64,000 nucleotides of DNA from Mesorhizobium carmichaelinearum. Lineage in GTDB: Bacteria; Pseudomonadota; Alphaproteobacteria; Rhizobiales; Rhizobiaceae. The DNA lies in the NCBI RefSeq assembly GCF_900199455.1, contig NZ_FZQR01000009.1, positions 186,001 to 250,000 on the forward strand, given 5' to 3'. The notes under the pieces are model-generated. The model did no database searches and was not told the origin of the DNA. It saw nothing but the letters and a program-made list of their open reading frames with translations. This document shows, one piece after another, positions 1 through 8,447 of the stretch (the first letter of the stretch is position 1; each line of letters opens with the position of its first letter). Made by a program: the position numbers and the translations under genes.

Positions 1-603
1 GATGCCATTTGGCGCCACCACCACGCTTGAATTGCGCTTGCTGAAACAGGCTGCATCCTGCTCGCTGACAGCGACCACCAGATCGGCTTGCGCAAGCAGA
101 TCGAGCTCGATTTCTGCCGCCCGCCGGACGTTCCATTCGTCCGCGTCCTTTCCCGACAGGATGGCCTCCTGGGCCAGCAAATCCTGTTCTACGTTTTGCG
201 AGGAGTACACGATTGAAAAGCCACCGTGAGCGCCAGCGGTTTCGATGTAGTCTCGGATAACAGGCCAAAGCCAACATTGCTCCAGGGCAATGACATCCGG
301 CCTGAAGTCGTCGAGAGCCCTTGTGATCTCCCGGCGATGCGCTTTGCTGTCGGCAATGAAATTGGACGCCGAGACGTCAGGGCGCCACTTGTTTTGCATC
401 ATTTTCTTATGAAATTTTCCCGACATCTCGACATGCAGATCGCCGGACTCCGCATCTCTGGCAAATCCGCCATAAGGGGCAACCGCGACGTGGCGCGTCT
501 CCCATCCCTGTCCCCGCAGGACCCTGTGAATGGCATTGGCTCTCAGCTGGCCGCCTTGGACCGGGCGCGAGATCGGATAGGTTCCCACCGACATGTATCT
601 CAT
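1..603 (-). CDS. Glycosyltransferase, GT4-like, N-terminal part (runs off left edge)
   Basis: Reading leftward from an ATG at 603 gives 201 open codons with no stop before the window edge. The start RYMSVGTYPISRP followed by QGGQLRANAI fits the first strand and glycine-rich loop of a GT-B enzyme. Further on, VYSSQNVEQDLLAQE, ELDLLAQADLVVAVSEQDA and VVAPNGI match the end of the N-terminal Rossmann domain of GT4-type glycosyltransferases. The donor-binding C-terminal half lies outside the window. In-frame ATGs also exist at 663 and 684 and none of the three has a clear ribosome binding site; 603 is chosen because the fold begins immediately after it. It is divergent from the GT2 gene at 810, suggesting a surface polysaccharide locus. 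The acceptor sugar cannot be told. Confidence 0.7.
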   Translation of the reverse strand, partial: MRYMSVGTYPISRPVQGGQLRANAIHRVLRGQGWETRHVAVAPYGGFARDAESGDLHVEMSGKFHKKMMQNKWRPDVSASNFIADSKAHRREITRALDDFRPDVIALEQCWLWPVIRDYIETAGAHGGFSIVYSSQNVEQDLLAQEAILSGKDADEWNVRRAAEIELDLLAQADLVVAVSEQDAACFSKRNSSVVVAPNGI

Positions 604-809
604 GGCATCAACGCTTTGCCGTAACCGGCCAGACAAGAGATGAACAGCGGCAAGGTAATACATGGCGCGGGCTGCCGATGCCATCGGCGGATTCCGATCG
701 CCTGATGCCCAGCCAACCAGGAAAGGCGAACGTCCCGGCGGCATTGTTGTGGGCGGGGGGCTCACCCCTTATGAGTTGAGCTGAATGGCGTCGGAAATCG
801 GGGGCGTAA

Positions 810-1835
810 ATGGCTGCCAACAAGCCGCGGATAAGTGGTTTCGTCATCACCTATAACAGTGGCGAGGTTCTGAAGACGTGCCTGCGATCGCTCCGTTTTG
901 TCGACGAACTCATTGTCGTCGACAAGTCATCCACCGATGGAACACTTAACGTGGCAGGCGACTACGCGGACAAGGTGATCACGGTCCCCTGGTCGCCTCT
1001 GCCCACCGAGACGCGTTTCATTGCCCATGACGCGTGCTCGCATGATTTCATTCTCTACCTCGATCACGACGAATGTCTAAGCGTCGAAGGCATCCACTGG
1101 ATAAGGGAGAACGCAGGCTCGCATCCGGCCGGCGTGTTCCGGCTGCCAAAACGCGAATACATCATGGGGCGCCACGACGAAGGCGCTTACTACTGGCCCT
1201 CCTACAATGTGCGCGCCTTCCGCCGCGGTGCCGCTGAATTCGTTTCCACGCTCCACGAGGAGGTCGGACGGATAAAAGGAGATGTCTACGACGTTCCGCA
1301 TGATGGAGGCGTGTGCATACACAATCTGTCGCACCGGGACGCCCATCAATGGATAGAGAAGACCAACCGCTATACTGCCGAGCGTGACCGGGTTTCGTTC
1401 TTCGACCAGAGCACGCCGCTGGAGACTTTCGGGCAGGAGCGGATCGCCTTCTGGCTGGCTCAATCGCGGTCGCGATCCGACTACGTTGTCGCCACCGCAT
1501 TGTTGCGGGCCGTATACGACATCGTGGATCGGGTTAAGCTCTGGGAGGCCCAGGATGGCCTTGACGGGAACGCCGCCTTCGCCGCCGTCTGCGCGGAGCT
1601 GGAAGCGACCTACGACATCGCGGATCGGGCGAAACTCTGGGAAGCCCAGGATGGTCCTGAAGGGCGTGCCGCATTCGCCGCCGTCCGTGCGGAATTGGAG
1701 GCAACCTACGACGCATTCAGGCCAGGCCGGCACCTGCCGGACGTGCACGCCACGATCCCATCGCCCAATCCGCCATCGCGGTTCCAGACAACCCTCAAAA
1801 GGATCGGTTCACGCCTGAGGGGAAAAAGCCGTTGA
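810..1835 (+). CDS. Family 2 glycosyltransferase with duplicated C-terminal segment
   Basis: 341 aa. The N-terminus has the GT-A pattern of family 2 glycosyltransferases: ISGFVITYNSGE near residues 8-19, LIVVDKSSTDGT near 34-45 and a DxD-like DHD at 85-87 that would bind the metal and nucleotide sugar. The spacing resembles small LPS-core type glycosyltransferases. Residues about 236-299 are two consecutive 32-residue copies (YDIVDRVKLWEAQDG... and YDIADRAKLWEAQDG...), encoded by a 96-bp tandem duplication. The C-terminus is basic. It overlaps the next gene by 4 bp, so the two are probably co-translated. The sugar transferred cannot be told from sequence. Confidence 0.85.
   Translation: MAANKPRISGFVITYNSGEVLKTCLRSLRFVDELIVVDKSSTDGTLNVAGDYADKVITVPWSPLPTETRFIAHDACSHDFILYLDHDECLSVEGIHWIRENAGSHPAGVFRLPKREYIMGRHDEGAYYWPSYNVRAFRRGAAEFVSTLHEEVGRIKGDVYDVPHDGGVCIHNLSHRDAHQWIEKTNRYTAERDRVSFFDQSTPLETFGQERIAFWLAQSRSRSDYVVATALLRAVYDIVDRVKLWEAQDGLDGNAAFAAVCAELEATYDIADRAKLWEAQDGPEGRAAFAAVRAELEATYDAFRPGRHLPDVHATIPSPNPPSRFQTTLKRIGSRLRGKSR
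1515..1706 (+). repeat. 96-bp tandem duplication inside the GT2 gene
   Basis: Two in-frame 96-bp units, 1515-1610 and 1611-1706, encode near-identical 32-residue segments that begin YDI and end ELEAT. A third TACGAC start follows at 1707. The copies differ at scattered nucleotides, so this is not an assembly artefact of identical sequence. Confidence 0.85.
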
Positions 1836-2746
1836 TCCTGGAACGCGTTCGTCGAGCCATGAGCCCTCCCCGGCTTCGGATTTTGACGCTCCTGGCCCGT
1901 CACGGAACGGCCAAATATCCGGCCGCTTGGGAGGACTTGAGGGCGATGTTCGCGCGGCAAATGCCCGACGTGAAGCACCATATGCTGGTGGTCGACAATG
2001 CCCTTCCAGTTGGTCACATCAGCGAGCTCGGCCGCGACGTCGAGCTGATCGGGGGCTCGAATTCCGATTGGGAATTCTCCGCTTGGGACAGTGGCATCGA
2101 TCATATCGGCGAGCGGCTGCACGAGTACGATCTCGTCCACCTTGCCACTTCGGCATTCCGGGAATTCACGCCGGATCATCTCAAGCTGATCGACAGCCGC
2201 GTTGTCGGATTTTTGCAGAGCCTGCAAGCAGCGCTCGGCCATATCGATTTCTACAACGAGCCCGTCTCGCTGCTCGGCATTCAATCGCAAGCATGGCTCC
2301 GCAGCTCGTTCATCCTGATGCCCCCGAAGCACCTCAAGGCACTGGGATCCCTGGTCAGCGTCAGCAGCGATTCGCCGATCTTCAGCGGCAATCCCCGGGC
2401 GCCTTTCAGGGACGACGCGCCGGTCTCGGAGGTCTACAAGCGGCTTTTGCTGCGATGGCTTACGGGGGATGGGACCGGGCAAGGCGTCGCATGGCATTCG
2501 AGGTTCGACCTGACACGCGAAGCGCTGCCATTCTTCGAGAACAAGGCCAGGGCCATTCTCAACGAGCAGATGCTGACGAACCGCCTGCTCGCCAATGGCT
2601 GCGAGATCGTCGACGCGACATGGCTCGCAGGCAAGGCTCGCAGGCGACGCTCTGGATCCCGGGGCGACATCCCGGATTGGCGCGTGCAGATCACTCCCAG
2701 GATAGGTCCCGATTTGGCAATCACCCTGTCACGCCACAAAGGCTAG
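1832..2746 (+). CDS. Uncharacterised protein of a glycosyltransferase locus
   Basis: 304 aa, not recognised. The TTG at 1832 overlaps the preceding stop codon (TTGA) and has GAGGGG about 9 bases upstream. An ATG at 1859 is the alternative start and would remove nine residues. The protein has LRILTLLARHG near the N-terminus, a conspicuous GGSNSDWEFSAWDSG segment near residues 73-87, and FLQSLQAALGHIDFYNEP further on. This could be a Rossmann-like sugar-modifying domain, but no catalytic motif is certain. There is no signal peptide or membrane segment, so it is probably cytoplasmic. Translational coupling to the GT2 gene suggests a role in the same glycan pathway, which is inference. Confidence 0.6.
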   Translation: MILERVRRAMSPPRLRILTLLARHGTAKYPAAWEDLRAMFARQMPDVKHHMLVVDNALPVGHISELGRDVELIGGSNSDWEFSAWDSGIDHIGERLHEYDLVHLATSAFREFTPDHLKLIDSRVVGFLQSLQAALGHIDFYNEPVSLLGIQSQAWLRSSFILMPPKHLKALGSLVSVSSDSPIFSGNPRAPFRDDAPVSEVYKRLLLRWLTGDGTGQGVAWHSRFDLTREALPFFENKARAILNEQMLTNRLLANGCEIVDATWLAGKARRRRSGSRGDIPDWRVQITPRIGPDLAITLSRHKG

Positions 2747-3228
2747 CCACAGGCTCGGCAATCCTGCTGGCCTCACGGCAGCCATACGGCCGATCCATCT
2801 CGAACTCTTGGCAAGGGTGCTGACCGAGTTCAACCAGGCCAGTGCCATCGGCATCGTGGCGCCGGAGATCGTGCCGGGGCAGTTCGGCCCCGAGACCTCT
2901 TCGATAAGCGCCGCCATGCTGCCGTTGTCGGCGCTCCCGGCTCCCGACAGCGGCGTGCTGATGATCGGCAAGGACCGGACAAAGCTGCTGAGCGGGCTTT
3001 CCACGCTGGCTGGAAACTGAGGGCCAGGTGCGGAAGGCACCCGCAGTCCGTCCGGCTTAGCCTCGCTCCGGCGGCAAAGCCGAAGGCCTGCGATCACGAA
3101 GCGGTGACGGCTGTAACGGACGCTCGGTAGCTTGCGAAGACTGGACATAGGCGCCGGGTAAAGCACTTGCGGCGCGTCCCGGCCGAAATCCGGGCGCGAT
3201 CTGCCAACCTCTCAAGGAATCCACGATC
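2747..3228. other. Mostly empty 482-bp interval
   Basis: No convincing gene, promoter or terminator is visible apart from the doubtful short reading frame at 2808-3020. The frame stays open back through 2750, so the short frame may be a decayed gene end. Confidence 0.5.
2808..3020 (+). pseudogene. Doubtful short ORF, possible gene remnant
   Basis: Up to 70 aa from a TTG, ending in LLSGLSTLAGN. Composition is protein-like (LARVLTEFNQASAIGIVAPE, then SGVLMIGKDRTK), but there is no ribosome binding site and no recognised domain. The same frame is open upstream without a better start. It may be the C-terminal remnant of a lost gene or a non-coding open frame. Confidence 0.25.
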
Positions 3229-4029
3229 ATGTTGAATAGGCGTACTTTTTCCACCGCGCTCGTCGCCGGGGTGGCGACGAGCATGCTGGCCGGCTCCGCC
3301 AAGGCGCAAGCCCAGACGAGCCCCAAGCTTCGCCCCGAGGTTCGCCCCAGGGTTCGCAACGTCGTCCTCGTCCATGGCGCTTATGCCGATGGCTCGTGCT
3401 GGTCGGAGGTGGTTGGCCTGTTGCAGCAGGCCGGCTTCAATGCAACCGTCGTCCAGCACCCGCTGACCACGCTGGAGGCGGGCGTCGAGGCAACGCGCCG
3501 TGCGATCGCTCTCCAGGATGGACCGACGATACTTGTCGGACACTCCTTTGCCGGCATGATCGTCAGCGAGGCAGGGGCGGATCCAAAAGTGTCCTCGCTC
3601 GTCTATGTCGCGGCGCGCGCGCCCGATGCCGGCGAAGACTACACGGCGCTCGCCAAGACCTTCGCGCCGCCGCCCGCCTCGGCGGGCCTTGTCTGGTCCG
3701 CGGGCTATGGCAAGCTCAGCGAGGAGGCTTTCCTGCGGGATTTCGCCGGTGGTATTCCTCGCGAGAAGGCGCGCATCCTCTATGCCGTCCAGGGGCCGAT
3801 CTCGGATCAGCTTTTCTCCAGAAAGACAACCCAGGCGGCCTGGCGCTCAAAGCCGAGCTGGTATGCCGTCTCGACCGAGGACCGCACCATCAACCCGGAT
3901 CTCGAGCGCTTCATGGCCAAACGCATGAACGCCAAGACCATCGAGGTGAAGGCAAGTCATTTGTCGCTGATCTCTCACCCGCGTGAGATCACCCAGCTCA
4001 TCTCGGAAGCCGCTGGGCAGCTCAGCTAG
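3229..4029 (+). CDS. Exported alpha/beta hydrolase
   Basis: 266 aa. The N-terminus NRRTFSTALVAGVATSML ending near AKA-QA looks like a twin-arginine or Sec signal peptide of about 27 residues, so the enzyme probably works in the periplasm. The body is a compact alpha/beta hydrolase. It has an HG oxyanion motif at 49-50, nucleophile Ser106 in GHSFAG, a candidate Asp218 in STEDRT and a candidate His244 in ASHLSLISHP, giving a complete Ser-Asp-His triad. It resembles the small esterase/salicylate-esterase-like group. AAGGAA lies about 9 bases before the ATG. Transcription is probably monocistronic. The substrate is unknown. Confidence 0.85.
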   Translation: MLNRRTFSTALVAGVATSMLAGSAKAQAQTSPKLRPEVRPRVRNVVLVHGAYADGSCWSEVVGLLQQAGFNATVVQHPLTTLEAGVEATRRAIALQDGPTILVGHSFAGMIVSEAGADPKVSSLVYVAARAPDAGEDYTALAKTFAPPPASAGLVWSAGYGKLSEEAFLRDFAGGIPREKARILYAVQGPISDQLFSRKTTQAAWRSKPSWYAVSTEDRTINPDLERFMAKRMNAKTIEVKASHLSLISHPREITQLISEAAGQLS

Positions 4030-4382
4030 CGAGGTTGGTCCCGGGGCGGTATGAAGTTCAACCGCTTCGGGGGCCGGCTCGTTTGAAATGTTGCAACCCC
4101 AAGCCGACCGGCCAGCCGGGAATGCTGAACCGCACGAGGTGCCCGCAGGCGCCTCCAGCCTCCGGCTTGCACCTCCGGCCGCCTTCCGCTATAGAGCCGC
4201 CACCCGCGTAGACACCCTTGGAGGCAACGCGGCGGAAGGCTGCCTTCCCTTGTGATCCCGAACAAAGCTCCGTCTCAAAGCGGGTGCCCTCATTCGGACA
4301 TCCAGGTCTGGCGGCTTTCGACGTTTACGGCTTGGGCACATTGCCTGCCGCAAACGCTCCATAACACGCGAAAGGAAAAGCC
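4030..4382. other. Long leader upstream of rplY
   Basis: 353 bp without a gene. It contains the likely rplY promoter at 4167-4095's right-hand side (see the separate promoter entry) and then a leader of roughly 180 nt that includes several GC-rich inverted stretches. No known riboswitch class was recognised. Confidence 0.5.
4167..4195 (+). promoter_or_regulatory. Probable sigma-70-type promoter of rplY-pth
   Basis: TTGCAC at 4167-4172, a 17-base spacer and TATAGA at 4190-4195 match the housekeeping consensus well. Transcription would begin near 4202 and leave an untranslated leader of about 180 nt before rplY. Confidence 0.5.
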
Positions 4383-5024
4383 ATGAGCCACGATACTTAC
4401 GAGCTCAAGGCCGAAGCGCGCGAACAGGTCGGTAAGGGGTCCGCCCGTGCAGTTCGCCGCAACGGTAAAGTGCCTGCAGTAATCTACGGTGACAAGCAGC
4501 CTCCCCTGGCAATCGCTCTCACCTACAAGGACATCTACTACAAGATCCATGGCGGCGGGTTCCTGACCACGATCGCCACGATCGATGTCGACGGCAAGAA
4601 GATCCAGGTCCTGCCGAAGGACTTCCAGCTCGACCCGGTCAAGGATTTCCCTGTCCATGTCGACTTCCTGCGCATCGGCAAGGACACCGAAGTCAATGTC
4701 GACGTGCCTGTCCACTTCATCAATGAGGACAAGTCGCCCGGCATCAAGCGCGGCGGCGTGCTCAACATCGTGCGTCACGAAGTCGAGTTCCACTGCCCGG
4801 CCAATGCGATCCCGGAATTCATCACCATCGATCTCACCGGCACCAACATCGGCGATTCGATCCACATCTCGGCGGTCAAGCTGCCGGCCGGCGTCAAGCC
4901 GGTCATCTCCGATCGCGACTTCACCATCGCGACCATTGCCGGTTCGTCGGCGATGAAGCCGGAGGCTGAAGAGACGGTCGAAGTGGCTGCACCCGAAGCG
5001 GCTCCTGCCGCCGAAGAGAAGTAA
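4383..5024 (+). CDS. rplY: 50S ribosomal protein L25 / general stress protein Ctc
   Basis: 213 aa. This is the long Ctc/TL5 form of ribosomal protein L25, which binds 5S rRNA in the large subunit. The N-terminal domain (residues about 5-95) shows the family pattern: AEAREQVGKGSARAVRRNGK, VPAVIYG and LPKDFQLDPVKDFPVHVDF. A second beta-rich domain follows (PVHFINEDKSPGIKRGGVL, then FHCPANAIPEFITIDL), and the end is an acidic Ala/Glu tail. AAAGGA lies just upstream of the ATG. The pth gene follows after 23 bp, the usual rplY-pth pairing in bacteria. Confidence 0.97.
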   Translation: MSHDTYELKAEAREQVGKGSARAVRRNGKVPAVIYGDKQPPLAIALTYKDIYYKIHGGGFLTTIATIDVDGKKIQVLPKDFQLDPVKDFPVHVDFLRIGKDTEVNVDVPVHFINEDKSPGIKRGGVLNIVRHEVEFHCPANAIPEFITIDLTGTNIGDSIHISAVKLPAGVKPVISDRDFTIATIAGSSAMKPEAEETVEVAAPEAAPAAEEK

Positions 5025-5047
5025 CTCTTTCCCGCCCGGAGCAGACG

Positions 5048-5767
5048 ATGCTTGTCTTTGCAGGCCTCGGCAATCCGGGCGCGAAATACGCTGATAACCG
5101 GCACAATGTCGGCTTCATGGCGGCGGACGCTATCGCCCGCCGCCATTCCTTTTCGCCCTGGTCGAAGAAATTCCAGGGCCTGATTTCAGAAGGCACGCTC
5201 GGCGGCGAGAAGATCGTCCTGATCAAGCCGCAGACCTTCATGAACCTGTCCGGCCAGTCGGTCGGCGAAGCGCTGCGCTTCTACAAGCTCGAACTTTCCG
5301 CGCTCACCGTCTTCTATGACGAGATCGATCTTGCCGAAGGCAAGCTGCGCATCAAGACCGGCGGCGGCGCCGGCGGCCATAACGGCATCCGCTCGATCGA
5401 CGGCCATGTCGGCAACGCTTATCGCCGCGTGCGCATCGGCGTCGGCCATCCCGGCGTCAAGGAAATGGTCCAGCACCATGTGCTCGGCGACTTCGCCAAG
5501 GCCGACCGCGAATGGCTCGATCCCTTGCTCGATGCGATCGCCGACAACGCCGCCATGATCGTCAAAGGCGACGAATCCGGCTTCATGAACAAGGCCGCAC
5601 TCGCCGTCCAGGGCAAGGCCGCGCCCGAGCCGGAAAAACCGGCGCAGAAGCAAGCCCCAAAACAGCAGAGCCACATCCGCCAGGCGCGCCCGCAGCAGGC
5701 GCCCGCCAAACTGCCTGAGACCGGCCCGATGGCGGCGATGCTGAAAAAACTGTTCGGAAAAGACTGA
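5048..5767 (+). CDS. pth: Peptidyl-tRNA hydrolase
   Basis: 239 aa. It recycles peptidyl-tRNA that falls off ribosomes by cleaving the ester bond. Visible catalytic and binding residues are Asn9 (GLGNPG), His19 (DNRHNVGF), Asn66 (TFMNLSG), Asp91 (FYDEIDL) and Asn112 (GGHNGIRS), all as expected for the family. The core ends near residue 190. An extra tail of about 45 residues rich in Pro, Ala, Gln and Lys follows, longer than the roughly 195-aa E. coli enzyme but common in rhizobial homologues. CGGAG lies 6 bases before the ATG. It is probably co-transcribed with rplY. Confidence 0.97.
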   Translation: MLVFAGLGNPGAKYADNRHNVGFMAADAIARRHSFSPWSKKFQGLISEGTLGGEKIVLIKPQTFMNLSGQSVGEALRFYKLELSALTVFYDEIDLAEGKLRIKTGGGAGGHNGIRSIDGHVGNAYRRVRIGVGHPGVKEMVQHHVLGDFAKADREWLDPLLDAIADNAAMIVKGDESGFMNKAALAVQGKAAPEPEKPAQKQAPKQQSHIRQARPQQAPAKLPETGPMAAMLKKLFGKD

Positions 5768-5814
5768 AGCGACCGGCGCCGCCTCACCATACGGGCAGCG
5801 CCGACCGTGCAGAA

Positions 5815-6090
5815 CTACATTGCGCCGACGGCCATGCCCTTGGTCGTCTCATCGATGGCATCCTTCACCAGCGCGATCGCCTTGACGCGATGACCGCCCT
5901 TGTCCGGCAAGGCCGCCTGAAGCTGGTTGAGCGCGGCCTGGAGATCATTCAGCGCCTTGTTCATGTGCGGTTGGGCTGCTTCGGCGCTGGTTGCAAGAAC
6001 CGTTGCGCTGGTGGCAACGGCCGCCCCGGCCATGCCGAGCATGGCAATGTTGCGCAGACTGTCACGACGGGAAAGCTTGAATTCGGTCAT
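5815..6090 (-). CDS. Small exported protein with twin-arginine-like signal
   Basis: 91 aa, no recognised family. The N-terminus has LSRRDSLRNIAMLGMAGAAVA and then an AEA-A processing site near residue 38. The mature part is a short helical segment (HMNKALNDLQAALNQLQAALPDKGGHRVKAIALVKDAIDE). GGGAG lies 8 bases upstream of the start. The mature peptide of about 53 residues looks like a single amphipathic helical hairpin, perhaps a periplasmic binding or scaffold peptide. The function is unknown. Confidence 0.65.
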   Translation of the reverse strand: MTEFKLSRRDSLRNIAMLGMAGAAVATSATVLATSAEAAQPHMNKALNDLQAALNQLQAALPDKGGHRVKAIALVKDAIDETTKGMAVGAM

Positions 6091-6270
6091 TTCAGAACTC
6101 CCTCTCTGGTGAAGCTGTCGTCACGCGACATCGCCAGATTAGCTCGCGCCAGCATCACGCCGTATTGACGAACGCGTGATCGGCGGCCGGCGCCGGCCCG
6201 CCTTGCCGGCAGGTGACGTCCCACGCTAGCACTGGCGCGTACTGGCAAGATCGGTAGCAGTGAGACCGGC

Positions 6271-7023
6271 ATGGCGGATGATGTTTCGAATCTGACTGGG
6301 GAGGCCAGGCAACTGGGCCTGGCCGGCGATTTCGGTGCGGCCCATCGGCTGATCGACCGGGCCACGGTTCTTGCCGGCGAGGACCCCACCGGGCGGGCGA
6401 CATGCACCATTGAGCGCGGCCGGCTGTACAATTCCGCGGGACAGCGGGATCTGGCGCGGCCGCTGTTTGAGGAGGCATGGCGGCTGGCACGAGAGGCACG
6501 CGCGCATATTCTGGCGGCCGATGCCGCCCACATGATCGCCATCGTCGGAACACTCGCCGACGCCGTCGAATGGACCGCGATTGGCCTTGCCTATGTCGGC
6601 GAACATCCGCAGGCAGAGCCATGGCGCGGACCCCTGCTCAACAATCTCGGCTGGTCCTATTTCGACGCCGGTCGGTTCGAGGATGCATTGCCTCTCTTCG
6701 AGCAGGCGGTGGAGGTGCGGCAGTCGCGCGGCCAGGACCGGGAGATGCGCATCGCCCGCTATGCGGTCGTCAGGACGCTGCGCGCGCTCGGCCGCCTCGA
6801 AGAGGCCCGACGGCTTGCCGAAGAGGTGGCCAGGGCGGCGGAAGTCGACGGCGATCAGGCGCCATACATTCACGAGGAGCTGGCCGAGTGCCATGCCGGA
6901 CTGGGCGACATGAACCGCGCGCGCTCGAGCGCTCGGCGCGCCCTCGCCGTTCTCGGGGACGATCCCGCCTTTGCCAGCCAGGAGCCCCGCCGGCTCGCCA
7001 GACTGCGAGACCTGGCAGGCTGA
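6271..7023 (+). CDS. Tetratricopeptide repeat protein
   Basis: 250 aa, cytoplasmic by appearance. Helical repeats fill the protein. The clearest TPR unit is residues 125-152 (NNLGWSYFDAGRFEDALPLF...), with weaker units before (RGRLYNSAGQRDLARPLFEEA) and after (VVRTLRALGRLEEARRLAEEV; ELAECHAGLGDMNRARSSARRAL). TPR proteins mediate protein contacts, but the partner is unknown. The ribosome binding site is weak, so the exact start is uncertain. It ends 119 bp before ychF. Confidence 0.8.
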   Translation: MADDVSNLTGEARQLGLAGDFGAAHRLIDRATVLAGEDPTGRATCTIERGRLYNSAGQRDLARPLFEEAWRLAREARAHILAADAAHMIAIVGTLADAVEWTAIGLAYVGEHPQAEPWRGPLLNNLGWSYFDAGRFEDALPLFEQAVEVRQSRGQDREMRIARYAVVRTLRALGRLEEARRLAEEVARAAEVDGDQAPYIHEELAECHAGLGDMNRARSSARRALAVLGDDPAFASQEPRRLARLRDLAG

Positions 7024-7142
7024 ACGCCTGCCATAGGTTCGCCTCGGCCAGGCCGCCCATTCCCGCTGGGGGCTTGACGTTGATCACCCCTATCGCCCAT
7101 AGCCCTCATCAAATTTCGCTTTTCCCGATAGGACTGGACACA

Positions 7143-8246
7143 ATGGGTTTCAAATGCGGCATCGTTGGCTTGCCCAACGTCGGCAAGTCGACGCTCTTCA
7201 ATGCGTTGACCAGGACGGCGGCGGCGCAGGCCGCCAACTATCCGTTCTGCACCATCGAACCGAACACCGGCGAGGTGGCGGTTCCCGATCCGCGCCTGCA
7301 GAAGATCGCTGCGATCGCCAAGTCGAAGGAGATCATCCCGACCCGCATCTCCTTCGTCGACATTGCCGGCCTGGTGCGCGGCGCCTCGAAGGGCGAAGGG
7401 CTCGGCAACCAGTTCCTCGCCAACATCCGCGAGGTCGACGCCATCGTGCACGTGCTGCGCTGCTTCGAGGATGACGACATCACCCATGTCGAGGGCCGCA
7501 TCGACCCCGTCGCCGATGCCGAGACGGTCGAGACCGAGCTGATGCTCGCCGACCTCGACAGCCTGGAGCGCCGCATCGTGCAGATCCGCAAGCGCGCCGG
7601 CAGCAAGGACAAGGAAGCGACGACCGTGCTGCCGATGATGGAGGCCGCACTCGAGCTGCTGCAGGCCGGCAAGCCGACCCGCATCCTGCTCAAGGGCATC
7701 TCGGCCGAGGATTTGCGCATCCTGCAGGGGCTGAACCTCCTGACCTCGCACCCCGTGCTCTATGTCTGCAACGTCGCCGAGGCCGACGCCGCCACCGGCA
7801 ACGGGCACACCAGGGCCGTGGAAAAGATGGCCAGCGCGCAAGGCGCCGGCACCGTGGTGATCTCGGCTGCGATCGAGGCCGAAGTCGCCCAGCTCAGTGA
7901 CGAAGAAGAGATGGAATTCCTGTCCTCGCTTGGGCTTGATGAGCCTGGCCTGAACAAGGTCATCCGCGCCGGCTACGACCTGTTGCATCTCATCACCTAT
8001 TTCACCGCCGGCCCGAAGGAAACGCGCGCCTGGACCATCCACAAGGGCGACAAGGCCCCGCAGGCCGCCGGCGTCATCCACACCGATTTCGAGCGCGGCT
8101 TCATCCGCGCCCAGACCATCGCCTATAACGACTACATCACGCTGGGCGGCGAAGTGGCGGCCAAGGAAGCCGGCAAGGCGCGCGACGAAGGCAAGGAATA
8201 TGTCGTCCAGGACGGCGACGTCCTGCTGTTCAAGTTCAATACATGA
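7143..8246 (+). CDS. ychF: Redox-regulated ribosome-associated ATPase YchF
   Basis: 367 aa, the usual length. This Obg-family P-loop protein binds ATP rather than GTP and associates with ribosomes. The Walker A motif GLPNVGKST is at residues 9-17. IEPNTGEVAVPD is the YchF switch region, FVDIAGLV the G3 equivalent, and VCNVAEAD replaces the guanine-specific NKxD motif as in other ATP-binding YchF proteins. The C-terminal TGS domain is clear (HKGDKAPQAAGVIHTDFE, then VQDGDVLLFKFN). An in-frame extension reaches back to 6477 through the TPR gene in another frame; the ATG at 7143 gives the family N-terminus. Confidence 0.97.
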   Translation: MGFKCGIVGLPNVGKSTLFNALTRTAAAQAANYPFCTIEPNTGEVAVPDPRLQKIAAIAKSKEIIPTRISFVDIAGLVRGASKGEGLGNQFLANIREVDAIVHVLRCFEDDDITHVEGRIDPVADAETVETELMLADLDSLERRIVQIRKRAGSKDKEATTVLPMMEAALELLQAGKPTRILLKGISAEDLRILQGLNLLTSHPVLYVCNVAEADAATGNGHTRAVEKMASAQGAGTVVISAAIEAEVAQLSDEEEMEFLSSLGLDEPGLNKVIRAGYDLLHLITYFTAGPKETRAWTIHKGDKAPQAAGVIHTDFERGFIRAQTIAYNDYITLGGEVAAKEAGKARDEGKEYVVQDGDVLLFKFNT

Positions 8247-8447
8247 TATCTTGAAGCACCCCGCCTATGGCGAGATTGCCTAATGGTGACCTCGATACTG
8301 TAAAGCGTACTGCTACGGCGATCGATATCTGGGTAGACGAAAATCACTCAGCCTCAATTGCGCGATAAATACATCGCCATGGCATCGTTCCTCCTAGACA
8401 CTCCACTCATTCTGCGTATCGATGTACCGGGGTGGAGGGTGACGACG

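Noticed and set aside
1..624. Plus-strand frames 2-229 and 226-624
   Set aside because: The minus strand encodes a recognisable GT4-like N-terminus over the same bases.
6477..7142. N-terminal extension of YchF to 6477
   Set aside because: The extension overlaps the TPR gene in another frame and does not resemble YchF; ATG 7143 gives the family N-terminus.
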